Source: Terfezia claveryi (Eukaryota > Ascomycota > Pezizomycetes > Pezizales > Pezizaceae). From it: a stretch of DNA of 41,522 nucleotides. The stretch spans positions 1 through 41,522 of the forward strand of contig WHUX01000338.1 of assembly GCA_015179025.1 (NCBI GenBank), given 5' to 3'. Shown piece after piece: positions 12,701 to 23,144 of the stretch. A model generated the notes under the pieces. That model was not told where the DNA came from. It did no database searches and was given only the letters and a program-made list of their open reading frames with translations. The translations under genes and the position numbers were made by a program. How positions within the stretch are numbered: the stretch's first letter is position 1; each line of letters begins with the position of its first letter.

Positions 12701-13256
12701 TGAAAGGCCCTCCACTCCCGTTAGATCACCAGAGAATACAAAGTCAAATGACTCTACCTCATCAGCCAAGAGAAGGTGGAGCATTCTCAGAACACTGGGA
12801 TTCCAATCAAATTCACCATCACCGCCAGGCTCACCGGAGTCTCCAGGGCTTACCCAAAAGGGCATTGGGAAATTTGGTGAGATGGGTATAGACTTTCCAG
12901 ATGTTCCTGCATCATCAACTCTGCAAAGGAAGGCTACATTCAAGTTTTCACTGGAGTGGATGGCACAGCAACCTTTTAACGTCCGGGACAAGCACCTCAA
13001 TCTTGCGAGGCTACCAGCAATGTCACAAACGTTTGTAGATTCCTTGGGCGAAGATGCACCAGAAATAGTTGATATATCAGATTGCACAAACCTGGATGCG
13101 GGATGCTGGACATACAGTGGGAGAGCACTTTCGGAATGGGTTCTCGTGGTTGTAGAGTACGAGAATTTTTTTGAAAGGAGAAAAAGTGAAGGAAAGGAAT
13201 TTGATAACGATGTCGAGACGCCTTCATTAGGTGTTGAGAGTCTGAGAAAGCTGTAA
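9726..13256 (+). CDS. DUF1765/UPF0592 family protein, 1141 aa
   Basis: A fungal-specific family of unknown biochemical role (Pfam DUF1765, UPF0592; helical and sometimes labelled membrane protein). Three exons, 9726-10795, 10848-12380 and 12434-13256, join in perfect phase. The introns are 52 and 53 nt with GTAGGC/GTAAGG donors and a CTGAC branch site in the second. The total is 3426 nt, encoding 1141 aa. The first 340 residues are Ser/Pro/Thr-rich and disordered, opening with a seven-Asn run from an AAT microsatellite. The family core begins at KDELWDTFRALESDY and includes RRVRLLHRWWTGLL and the helical stretch around DTLAYAVDKMGQRTAP. The C-terminus (FKFSLEWMAQQPFNVRDK onward) is also folded-looking. 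The gene appears intact. The 5' disordered part shares about 76 bp with an inverted fragment at 16.4 kb. The exact function is unknown. Confidence 0.87.
9747..9770 (+). repeat. AAT trinucleotide microsatellite in coding sequence
   Basis: About seven AAT repeats directly after the start region encode a poly-Asn tract (residues 9-15) of the DUF1765 protein. Length variation would stay in frame and change only this tract. Confidence 0.85.
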
Positions 13257-13317
13257 TTGGCAAAACCCAGCTCACGTATGCGGGAGTCAAGGTAAGGTAC
13301 ATACGAAATAGATGGCG

Positions 13318-13413
13318 AAAAGGTGGAAGGATTTGCTTTTGCAAGTTGGAAAAGGTGGAAGGATTTGCTTTTGCAAGTTGGAAAAGGTGGAAGGATTTGC
13401 TTTTGCAAGTTGG
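13318..13413 (+). repeat. 32-bp minisatellite, three perfect copies
   Basis: The unit begins AAAAGGTGGAAGGATTTGCT and ends TTTGCAAGTTGG. It occurs three times without a mismatch (13318-13349, 13350-13381, 13382-13413), with a fourth start (AAAA) after it. It lies about 60 bp after the stop codon of the DUF1765 gene, so it is probably in its 3' untranslated region. The period is not a multiple of three, which argues against coding. Confidence 0.95.
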
Positions 13414-14625
13414 AAAATGTCGCTATGTTCACTGATTTGGAGTTTTTCTTGCATTTTCTTGCATTCATTTACGTTCCTTCATTCATTTTGCATTCACTGG
13501 CATTGGTTCGGGCGTGTCTACAACTTTCTTATTTTCTGGGGATCACCGGTTATTTGATTACTCCTTAAGATCGTCTTTTTGTGCCTTGTTCATCGCGGAT
13601 TGGATTTCGTGATAAAAGCTGTTTGCTATTATCTTACCTTGGACGCATCTACTGCTACCTTGGAAATTTCTTTGCTTGACAGTGTGAATCTTGGGCTGTT
13701 ACTCTGCTTGATTCCTGTATTTCCCTTTGATATACCTTATTGTGGCCTTTGAGTTTTCTTTACGGACTTTTCATCCTCGATATGAATGAATTAGAACTTC
13801 GATATCTTTTCTTGCTTTTGAGGTTCTCGTATACTTAATGTGGTTGTAGACGCAAAGCATATAAATACAACTACTTGAAAGAACAATAATAATATGACTT
13901 CTTTTCTTCCCCGATCTTACAATTGATAATGTTTGGACAATAAATATATGCTTCCGAAATTACTTAGCCGAGATGCGAAAATTGCGAAACTTTGAGAGGC
14001 ACAAGAATAGATTTAAGGTTAATTTCGGAGCTTGGGAGTTTAACATTTTCGCTTCAGGAGGCTCTTGTTATTGCTTGCTAGATGAAAGGCACTAGGAAAT
14101 GTGATCACATGCAGAGTAGGAATAAGGTTAAGAGGAATCACGTATCCCAAATGGAACAGGTATATCATTAGCTATATTATCCCAGCTGCTCTGTTCTCCA
14201 CTGCTACTATATAACTGATCACCATGACTAATTACTCATCCCCTAGCGTTGCCTTCTAGAGAAACATCCGTTCCTTCACCCACCTCATCTCTTGTGGGTT
14301 TTTAGTGGGTACTCTTAGTTTGCATTCAGGGTTTAGGGTGGAGTTCAGGGTAACCCCACCTCTCCTTCTTCCTCGGTAAAGCTTTCTAGCTGTAGTATGC
14401 CTACCAATCCAATCCAAGGTTTTTTGGAGGCTAAAGCTTCCATGTTTGAATATTCATTTTTTTTTTTTTTTTTTTTTTAGGTCCACAGACTTTCATTTCA
14501 ACCCACATTGCAGTTGCGAGCTGTTCGAAGGTGGAAAGAGGGGTGGGGGAGGCCGCGCGGGAGGAGATATGTACTACCCCCCGATTATCTCATTCTCTCA
14601 TCATCATGCAATCATACCTCCTGTG

Positions 14626-14650
14626 GAGGGTGTTGTGCCAACCAGACTAG
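14626..14650 (+). repeat. Dispersed repeat end, copy with 15-mer
   Basis: GAGGGTGTTGTGCCAACCAG followed by ACTAG. The 15-mer TGCCAACCAGACTAG also occurs exactly at 3301 and 36932. The preceding GAGGGTGTTGTG also occurs at 21747, followed by a diverged version. It is probably a terminal fragment of a transposon family; no partner end was found nearby. Confidence 0.55.
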
Positions 14651-15337
14651 CAATCATAGATACTTGGGATTTAATCAACTAAAACTCTAATTAACATCCC
14701 AAATTCCGCGGAGAACTGAACGGGCAACGCAACGGAGACAGGGGCCGGATCGGGGGATGAATATTGATTATAAATGGATCGTATTCGTATATATGCCTCC
14801 CCCCCCCACCCCCCCAGGAAATGGCTTTATCCCGCGCTATATTATGCAGAGGTTGTCCGGGGGCTTATGACCCGGAGGTATATCTGGATATTACATACAT
14901 TTGTATATATACATACAGTCATACGGCGATAATTTATGGCGATAGTTTACAGCGATAGTTCTACGCATGGCGATTGTTTCAAGACGTAAAAAACCTCATA
15001 TCAATAGCGGGTTGTTAAAGTTTACGCTGGGTTTACTAAGTGAGATAACTTGTATGTTAAATCAGAATACTTGTACAGGTACAAACATACGTTGAAGAGG
15101 CAAATGTATGCAGCTTGGGCCAAATGCTCTTCTGTGTAGATATGCAACTCCTAATCAGTATGTATCATTGATGACCCCTGGCACCACAGCTTTTCGATAA
15201 ATAAACAGACACGAGACTAAGTAATCATTACAGTATTGGTGTACTCCATCGTATGCCCATACCCACAGTGCTTTAACTTGACCTTAAATCCCCCTCCCTA
15301 ATTCCATCCCCCCTTGATATCCAATATCTCATCCAAG

Positions 15338-16308
15338 ATGTCTGCAGACAGCGATTCAAACAAGTCCAATCTCACCTGACAAACAGCTACCCTTCGGGGC
15401 TCCTCGCTAGAAAAGTCTCGGGAAGGTGCATGGGTTGTAGCTGCTGACATCGATGCTACATATGTGCCTGATTGCCGTGTAACTTAAACCCCCCCCAAAA
15501 AAAAAATAAAGCCGGAGATAAAATGCTAACATCTCCCAAGCCAAATCCAACTCCGTGGCATCGGAAATCACAGCCTCGGGGGGGCAAAGCTATTTCCATT
15601 CCCAGCGATGCCTTAAATAAGGACTAACTTACATCTCTCGGTTAATAAAAGCGGCCGCAGATTTTGGTAACGGGAAAATCTATATCAACGCAGGATATAC
15701 CTGGGACGGTGTAATCCACAAGACCACTGATGAGCAGTGGGACACTATCATCGCAATACATGTTAGAGAGGCGGCAAAGTACTGATGGGGAGGATAGATG
15801 TATCGTGAATGTGGGCAGTACTAGTGGTGTGTTCGGTAATGCCGGGCAGGCGAACTATGCAACGGCGAAATAGGGTGTGGAGGGCCTTACGAAGACCATT
15901 GCGAATGTGTGCCACCCCTTCCATCTGTATCGTACGATCCACGGTCCCAGAACACGCTTCTGGTAGAATCTGACTAACCCTCCTGCCATTTAGGAATGGG
16001 CTCCCAAATTCGGCAACTGCGTAGCATTCGGCGCCATTCTAACCCGCCTGACCGCACCAAAAACATCAGGCAATCTCCATACTGTTAAGCTTCCTGATGG
16101 ACCATTCCATTAGGAATCCCCAGGTGCCAGGCTAGACGATCCAGAGAAGAGGTTTAGTAATGTGGCTCTTCGGCGAGCCGGCACGGCCTTTGAGGCGGCC
16201 GGGTCGATACTAGCGCTTGTGAGCCCGCTGCTAGAACCAGACTACACTACTAGGCTTCGTAGTAGCATCACTTTGGAAATCACCGGCGGCACCGGCGGAC
16301 GGATATAA
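15338..16308 (+). pseudogene. Decayed short-chain dehydrogenase/reductase (FabG-like)
   Basis: Full-length but broken relic of a classical SDR (NAD(P)-dependent oxidoreductase, 3-oxoacyl-reductase-like). Readable pieces in order are: an N-terminal MSADSDSNKSNLT followed by a stop; SNSVASEITASGG; INAGYTWDGVIHKTTDEQWD (the NAG motif and the helix after it); and IVNVGSTSGVFGNAGQANYA. The catalytic YxxxK survives as YATAK but is followed at once by a stop. After GVEGLTKTIA comes a still recognisable intron (15907-15993, GTGTGC...TTTAG, branch CTGACTAAC), then EWAPKFGN...VAFGAILTRLTAP, and the C-terminal ITGGTGG. Several stops, frame changes and a loss before GSTSG show it is non-functional. The conserved order shows it decayed in place and was not a retrocopy, because the intron is still there. 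Confidence 0.82.
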
Positions 16309-17354
16309 ATGGGATGGGGCGTACCTTAACTAACTAATACATCAAAGCCCTCTTTATTTTCCGTATGTATGTGTTCCACTTACCTTTACTAGATTTGAAA
16401 TCCAACAATATTTGCATTCAGATATTGTGGGAACAGACCGTGATCCACGGGGTACACGTAAGACATTCTGGGGTCACACTTATGTTCTCCGAGCTCCGCT
16501 TGCTCCAAACTCTATTGCGAGACAAATGGTTTGTTACTTTTGTTATCGTTGTTTTGATCCTCCAACCAATAGCCTCCGTAGCATACTGAAGGAGGAGATG
16601 GGACTATTTCTGCCCTGGCCATTATGGGGGAATGGGGCAGCTGGTACCTGAATGTTGGCTATATAGTTGTCTAGAAAAACCGTGCAATCATTGCCTGCTG
16701 AAGCCAAGTGCTCCTCCCTAGCTCTATATGGCAAGTCCCAACGGTCCTGTTGAACATATCCATATGATTGGTTCGGTAAGTAGCCTCCAATACACATCCC
16801 GAGATCGCATAATAAACCTTAAATTCTAGGGAATGCATGAGTTACCCTGAACTTGACTGTATGTTTCCTAGCATGCATGAAATTGAGAATCTTCACGGCA
16901 CTAGTCTAGTCCACAGTACATATAATCACGGTACATATCACATAGATGTTTGTAAAATCAATACTTAGATACTAAGGTATAGATAAGTAGCAAGCAACAG
17001 CATAGCTCCATCAGTTAACTGTACTGATAAAGGGGGTTAGGAGGTTGTAAAGCACACATTTACCCTAAAGAGCCGAGAGATCCAAAGAAATCTCACTGTA
17101 AACAAGCACACAAACCACAAGCTAAATAAACCAAGAAAGAATTGAAAGCCTACAAAAATCTCCCAAAAACTCCAGAACAGATTCAATCTCTAAATAACAA
17201 ACATGGAAACCGGGGAAGGTAACTGAACACCCCCTCCAGCCAAAACTAACCAGTCCTTTGCACCTCATTTGGAGTAAATATCAAATTAGAACCAACGCCT
17301 GCCACATATATCAACCCTTATCCGTTACACAAACCGCTGGAGTTATCAGCCGCC
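16309..17354. other. Spacer with a gene fragment
   Basis: No intact gene. It contains the inverted DUF1765-like fragment at 16436-16511. The remainder is A+T-rich and likely includes the 3' region of the minus-strand 421-aa gene. Confidence 0.5.
16436..16511 (-). repeat. Inverted diverged copy of part of the DUF1765 gene
   Basis: Read on the minus strand, this matches about 10223-10300 of the DUF1765 coding sequence at roughly three quarters of positions with no large gaps. Shared pieces include GGAGCTCGGAG / GGAGTTCGGAG, AGTGTGACCCCAG / GGTGTGACTCCAG and CCCCGTGGATCACG / CCCCGCGGATCACG. The matched coding part is in the disordered N-terminal region. It is either a degenerated partial duplication of the gene or both are remnants of a dispersed repeat. 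Confidence 0.75.
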
Positions 17355-18679
17355 CTATTCATGTTCTTTCGAGGTCCGAGCCACCACGTTGTGTATCCAC
17401 AGATGCGTTGACCCCTCTTCGCCATTCTTACACCTTCTCTTCCAGGCCCTATGAATGAGCATCCCCACGTCAAAAATCTCTTTCTCTACCTCATCTACCT
17501 CCACGTTCTTCTTCGCTATCATTTCCTTTATGTCCCTTCTCTTGAGGTGAGGCTGGCTAAGCGGGTTGCTGCCAGTTGGGTCTAGGGCTTGCTCTAGCGT
17601 CCAAATGTCTTTTCGTATGGCGGCTCGTCGGGCTATCAGCTTTTCCCTCCTCTCTTCAAGCTCGCTTATGTGATCCTTTGGCCCAGCCTGTTTCGGGGGA
17701 GGGGTCGGCTCCTTCGTTCGCAGATTACTTATCGACTCGGAGAGCAATCTTAGAACGTCATCCGTAGGACTTGATGTGTAATTCTCAGAGACAGGATTAC
17801 TTGAGGCGTCCTTTGGTATCAGTATCCTAGTATTAGACCCTATGTGTCCACTGAATCCTTCATGGCGTGGAGCTTCAAGCGGTTCAAAATCTAGTTTGAA
17901 ATTCAACTGCGGCGGTTCTACGGATGCCGTACGTGGAGGGATCCTATGATGTGGTGGTTGAGGAGATCCATAGACTTTTGATGGCGAGATCGGTACGTTT
18001 CCTCTCTTGTGAATCCAGTCGTCAATGCTCTGATGCTCCGTCAAATTTGGCCTGCCATTATCATAGTGGTGTGGTGGCGAGGGCGGCATTACTGGAGGAG
18101 CAACCCTGCCTCCTGTTTGCGGTCCATGATTCTCCACGCTCACGAGGTTCCTTTGAGGATCTCCCCACGGGTTAAATCCCCGAGATATCGATCTGTAAGC
18201 TGGGTGAGCTTCTGTTGGTGGTGGTGTATTTACAGACCCTCCTGGGGCCGGTTTCCTGGAAATAATCCCTTTCAAAGGGGGGGAAGGCGATGGCGATGGA
18301 TATTGAGGGGGAGCGCGAACTGATCTTGTTGACTGTGGATCCACATCTCTGCTGACGCGAGAGTTAGTACAGCCAATGCTAAATGATGACCCCTTCCCCT
18401 AACTCACAGTGGAAGGGGAGGCAATTGTTTCCCAGAACTCCCTCCAAACATGGCACCCCTTGGCGCTATAAGAGGCGTTGGTGTAGTCGCCGGGGCACCT
18501 GAGGAAATTGAAATGAGATTTCCAAAGTGATCATACTTTGGTGGTATTGGAATGGTCGGTAGATTCGGATTCGTTGTCCCAATAAGTACTGGATTCCCTA
18601 TCACAAGCCCTATGGCTGGCTCTTTGGGCCTGTTGTATATTGGTAGCCGGTTCAACATTGTGATGAGACTGGTTGCCAT
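17355..18679 (-). CDS. Conserved-looking fungal protein of unknown function, 421 aa
   Basis: Two exons on the minus strand, 18679-18408 and 18348-17355, are separated by a 59-nt intron (GTGAGT donor, TACTAAC branch, CAGCAG acceptor). They join in phase to 1266 nt. The start ATG at 18679 has a good context (AAAATAATGG). The first 250 residues are Pro/Ser-rich and probably disordered. The C-terminal 110 residues are charged and predicted coiled coil. They start at HISELEERREKLIARRAAIR, continue through RRDIKEMIAKKNVEVDEVEK, and end with LIHRAWKRR and a TLW-like HLWIHNVV. I recall similar C-terminal helices (HRAWKR..., LWV.RVT) in uncharacterised ascomycete proteins, but cannot name a function. 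No catalytic motif is visible. Confidence 0.75.
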
Positions 18680-21600
18680 TATTTTTGTTAGTTGCGATTC
18701 TATCGAATATGTAGTCTGCTCTCAGCCCTAGTGACAGCTGCCGCCAATAGCTATATAAGTACACCAAGCGGTGTGTTTGAGGGTTAAGTAGGCTGCTGGG
18801 CTTCAAATTGGATCAAGGGGGCAAAACTGAGGGGAAATACTCACTGATATGTATATTATTAGTCTTGCCAGATATTGTACTCTATTCTCTGAGACAGTCC
18901 GAGAACTAGGCTACGAGCAGAGAGGAAAAGAGGGTGAAAAGATCGTCTGCTAGCCACGAGAAGCGAGTGTGATTTAACATCGGTGGAGAGGCGATAGGAC
19001 TTCGTGGGCGTGAGCAGTTCGGCATCTAGCGCCAGGATGGCTTCCAAGGGTACAAAACCACGTGGTGTCTTCTTCAGTGGGCGATATCTATACATGTACT
19101 GTGCAAGTAAGGAACAATGGCTCCCAGCTCATTCAATTTGACATAATGCTAATGAGTATATCTATCAATCATCACCAGCATCAAGCATAATATGTCGAAT
19201 TCAAAGAAGAACACCAGGTACAAGATAAGCACTTGCTTCAGGCGAGGCCAGGAAAAGGAGACATGTGTGTGAAAGAACCAAGGTTACTTGTGGAGTGAGG
19301 GTACTACTAACCTAGTGTTTGTTACAGAACTATGCGTGCTAGTCTATAGAACAGTGGTGATCGGCACAAATTAATTTGGAGGAAGTACCGATAGTGGGGT
19401 TTCAGTTATATATAAATTTACTTCTATGAGTGGCTAGCATTTTATCGGTTTTCCCCACGTGATCGAGTACCTCTGCGCCGCTGAGTCGAAGAAGCTACTA
19501 AGTTATCAGTCTTAAACCTTGCGAATTGTCCTCCAATCAACTAGCATGCTCTAGACTGACCCAGATTGCCAGCACAGGCATTACATGGGAGGTGGATACC
19601 TTTCAAAGACGTCTTATAGGGTTTTCCCGGGTCAGACTGGCCATCAAGGCAACCTGGAGAGTGAATTTTCCATGCGGGCCGAGGAAACCGAAAATCGGGC
19701 CGTTTTCTCAGGTACCGGTATCTACCAATTTACCCAGACTACCTATGCCAAGTGCTAGTCTCGAAAAGGGTCTCGAAAAGGAGGATGCCCATCTGGGAAG
19801 TCACCCGAACTGGCTAATCTCGCATCCAAAGCCAATATTCGCGAAATCTTGCAATTATTTTCTTTATGTGCCCTCTCATGAAATGTGGCTATGAAGTGAA
19901 GTCGTGAAGTCGTGTTAGAGGTATATGACTCCCCAATAGTAATTCAACTACAACCTGATCCATCACCATCATGCATTGTCCTTTTTATTGTAGCTCTCCA
20001 TAATCATGATGATAGGTTTCTTCTATAACTTACTCAAGCTGCCAGGAGAAAATTGCAGTGCCCCACGGATTGAGCTTCATAGAGATCGTGGCCCGGAACC
20101 TGACACAACACAGAAATAATTACCTTTACAGCCTTATGCTTTAGGCCCTACCTAGGTTAATAAGCAACATTGAAACAACACAAAAAATCGACATAGGGCT
20201 CCCCACAGCCATTCTTACAACAATAGGATCATGAACACTCTCAGCTTTTCAGCTGTTCCATCAATTCTACCACATTGCCTCGACACAAAGACCCTTCTCT
20301 AATTAGCATTATATTAATTTACGTTGTCACTTCAGACGTTATGTGGATATCCGATACTTATCATCTTCTTCAATAAGTTTTCCATATTATACCTTAATCG
20401 GCTTCAAGCTTCAAGCCTAACATCCCTAAACCACGGGTACCTTCGTTTGATCACCAGCGGCACCGCAACCTCGGGAGCCCTGACATTCCTTTCCGTTAGG
20501 CTCGTGTTGGTAGGAGTTCACCTATATACTTATGCTAGTGTCTTTCATTAATTCACTTTCGGCAACCTATTTGTATCACCAGTCCCGTACATCCAGCGGT
20601 ATTTGACACTGTGGCTGCTGATGTTCGAATTGGTACTGCATGGTAGTCTGACCATGCTTACTTTTCCAAAATATTTTTGCTACGGGCGAAAAGTTGGTGG
20701 GTGTTACCTGGAGGCCCAGCTGCAGATCACCAATACTGAGACATTTGGCTAATGCCACGACGTCAACCATCTCCTTTATGAGGGAAAAGACATTCGGATA
20801 TCGAATTGTTCACCCTCATACCGTGATGATCATGCCCTCCCAAGAATCCAGCGATAGATCCTTTTCACGATTGGAATTTCATGACGCATGTTAACACTCC
20901 TGGTACATCTACCCGGCTGCAGGTTGCCCGTCTCATCCTCCGGTCAAACAAAACCTATATGGGAGAATTCATATGGCTCAACTTTTCAAGATCAGGGGTA
21001 TAAGACGAAACAATAGGTGGGTATAATTCCACCAACGAAGGAATGTGCATGCACCGTGCTTATCACACAAGATATAATGTGCCCATCGACCTGCTGGTGA
21101 AGCGCTTTGTTGGGGTCTCACACCCCCCAAACATACAGGATATTATTTCCTAGAATGTGTAAGAGCATCAGTGGATGGTAAGGATACTTTTAGTCGTGCC
21201 ACAGAGGTGCGTCATAATTTACGTATCTGAATTGCTGGACCTTCATTCAGAGTATAGTTGTATGTACATATAATTATATGCCCAATGGGCCCTTCGCCTC
21301 ACCCGGTAGGATTCAGGGAGGCTTCGACTTTTCGGTGTGTGGAACAAGATATCAGAAAAGAATTGCTGCTTGTTGGAGATTGAGGCCCTATATAGTTTGG
21401 TTATCAGTCCCCTAAGCCCTGTAGTCTGGCTGGTGACTCACCAGAGATAATTAGGACCCGGTGATCTGGGTTATTAGTCTCTAGTTGAAATCCAAGATAT
21501 AGCTTGGGCATGCCCTTTTTTTTCCGCCGGATCAACTATGCGAGACTAAAATCGGAGGCCTGATGGAGTCTCCCCAGAACTATTGAGCATCGTAACACCC

Positions 21601-22009
21601 CCAGCATGTCATTAGGTTTTTTTATATAGCCCATGAATGATAGAGAGTAACGTGCGTTTTAGAGGATACATTTATTTAAAAGACAGAACGTCATGATGAG
21701 ACCAAGAATATAGATAAGTAAGTAGGGACTTTATGCCTGAGATTTAGAGGGTGTTGTGTCAACCAACCTAAGACTGAGGTGATGATGGTACGGGATGTCG
21801 AGAGGTATAGATAGCGACGTTGTCTAATTCTAATCTGGGATTACCTTCAAGAATGGTCTTGGCGTCTAACGATAACTAACTACTTAGTCACGTCATATTA
21901 AACAGAGGGCCGAAGCGGATAGCTCCTCTGCTACCAATTATAACAGCGACTCACCGAGACAAATCACCGTTCATTGACTGGAGTCCATAGTCTATCTCCG
22001 TATTAAACA
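18680..22009. other. 3.3-kb gene-free region between divergent genes
   Basis: This lies between the minus-strand 421-aa gene and plus-strand DAP1. Frames at 18859-19095 (-), 19526-19894 (+, no ATG) and 20576-20770 (-) are open but lack recognisable motifs or codon structure, so I do not call them. Small tandem duplications occur, such as GTCTCGAAAAGG twice near 19760. A repeat end related to the 14.6-kb copy is at 21747-21765. A possible 5' untranslated intron of the 421-aa gene starts near 18843. Confidence 0.45.
21747..21765 (+). repeat. Diverged copy of the dispersed repeat end
   Basis: GAGGGTGTTGTGTCAACCA matches the 14626 copy at 18 of 19 positions, then diverges (ACCTAAG versus GACTAG). 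TAGTCTGGCTGGTGAC at about 21422 could be a weak inverted partner, which would outline an element of about 345 bp; this is only suggestive. Confidence 0.4.
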
Positions 22010-22579
22010 ATGCCGCACTCACCGCCTCCTCCCCCAGTGCCCGAAGCGTGCGTCTCCCCATCTCCCAGTTCCACGAACCTACTAACCTTCATATTTAGGA
22101 TCTCAATCGTCACCCCCCTCAACCTCATCCTCTTCTCCCTCGTCATCTACGTTGGCTACCTCCGCTTCCGCAACCCTGCCACCCCAGTCATCTCCCGCCC
22201 CACACCCATTGTCTACCGGAAGTACACACCCCTTACCCTCCTTCCCTACAACGGCACCGACAAACCACAAGTCTTCCTCGCTGTATCGCGAAAAGTCTAC
22301 GACGTCACACCCGGAAAGGGGTTCTACGGTCCCGGAGGTCCTTACGAGAGTTTTGCGGGAAGAGACGCAAGTAGGGGATTGGCGAAGGGGAGCTTTGACG
22401 CAGACGTGTTGAGTGATGAAAATGGGACGATTGATACGTTGGAGGATCTGAATGAGGAGGAGAAGGGGAGTTTGAGAGGTTGGGAGGAGCATTTTGGGGG
22501 GAAGTATGCGGTTGTGGGGGAGTTGGTGGAGAATGGGGAGGATGGAGATGGGGAGGAGGAGGGAATATCGAAGGCGTAA
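22010..22579 (+). CDS. DAP1: Dap1-like membrane-associated progesterone receptor (MAPR), 189 aa
   Basis: A heme-binding protein of the cytochrome b5-like MAPR family. In yeasts, Dap1 binds heme and supports sterol-synthesis cytochrome P450s at the endoplasmic reticulum. One uninterrupted exon begins with a proline-rich leader. A single membrane helix follows (about residues 25-50, LLTFIFRISIVTPLNLILFS). The b5-like domain runs from about residue 72 to 165: LTLLPYNGTDKPQVFLAV, RKVYDVTPG, FYGPGGPYESFAGRDASR. The tyrosines of YGPGGPY are the expected heme ligand region, and no His ligand pair is needed in this family. The C-terminal tail is acidic. The length is normal for fungal Dap1. It converges on the minus-strand 434-aa gene 565 bp downstream. 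Confidence 0.93.
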   Translation: MPHSPPPPPVPEACVSPSPSSTNLLTFIFRISIVTPLNLILFSLVIYVGYLRFRNPATPVISRPTPIVYRKYTPLTLLPYNGTDKPQVFLAVSRKVYDVTPGKGFYGPGGPYESFAGRDASRGLAKGSFDADVLSDENGTIDTLEDLNEEEKGSLRGWEEHFGGKYAVVGELVENGEDGDGEEEGISKA

Positions 22580-23144
22580 AGAGGGTTGATGGGTTGTGGC
22601 TCTAGTGATTCTGCAATTAGGCGCATGCAGCAGTTGGAAGGCGAATCAAGGGCTAGAAGGCCTGTTGGGAGTTGATGGGAGGAGAAACTATAGGAAAATA
22701 TATCACGATGTGATGATATCGGTTTTGCAATGGAGTTCGAGTTGCTATTTTGTAAATGATCAAGACATACCTTGAGGGAATCGCTATAGCTATCTGCTTA
22801 AAATAAAGTATCAAAAGAAGAAATGACGAACTAGAAGAATTCCTAGTTAAAAATGTACCATCTCCGTTCATTCCCCCATCGAAATGAAAGTATCTCTATT
22901 AGGCTTTTAATCTGCCCAAACATTGTGATCCGACAATAACCCAATCATAAACCCACAAATGGTCGAATACCATATAAATAAAGAAACCTGCTCCCGATCT
23001 CACGAGTGTTGGGATGCGCCCAACTCCATCCCCAACCAAAGTGCTTTATCCCGCCTTACCCTCAACCAGACCTATCACGCACTATCCAAGCAATAACATT
23101 CCTCCAGATACATTCGCTAAATCCTTCTCAAACCACATCAATTC
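22580..23144. other. Convergent spacer between DAP1 and the 434-aa gene
   Basis: 565 bp where two genes end facing each other; both 3' ends must lie here. It is A+T-rich with no coding features. Confidence 0.6.

Larger units (their letters stand above)
13257..15337. other. Gene-free spacer with low-complexity runs
   Basis: Apart from the 32-bp minisatellite and one copy of the dispersed 15-mer, no gene is seen. Notable are a run of 22 T (14457-14478) and interrupted C runs near 14800. Short frames here have no protein-like features. Confidence 0.5.

Noticed and set aside
12482..13468. Long 328-codon minus-strand frame opposite the DUF1765 3' exon
   Set aside because: It is the antisense shadow of exon 3; the plus-strand frame matches the family and joins the upstream exons in phase.
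18859..19095. 78-codon minus-strand frame upstream of the 421-aa gene
   Set aside because: No splice joins it to the gene in frame, and the ATG at 18679 already has a good context.
19526..19894. 122-codon plus-strand frame
   Set aside because: It begins at TTG, has no ATG near the start, and shows no motif or splice context.
14626..21765. Same-orientation repeat ends 7.1 kb apart, considered as LTRs
   Set aside because: The match is under 20 bp, there is no reverse transcriptase or gag between them, and an unrelated host gene lies inside.
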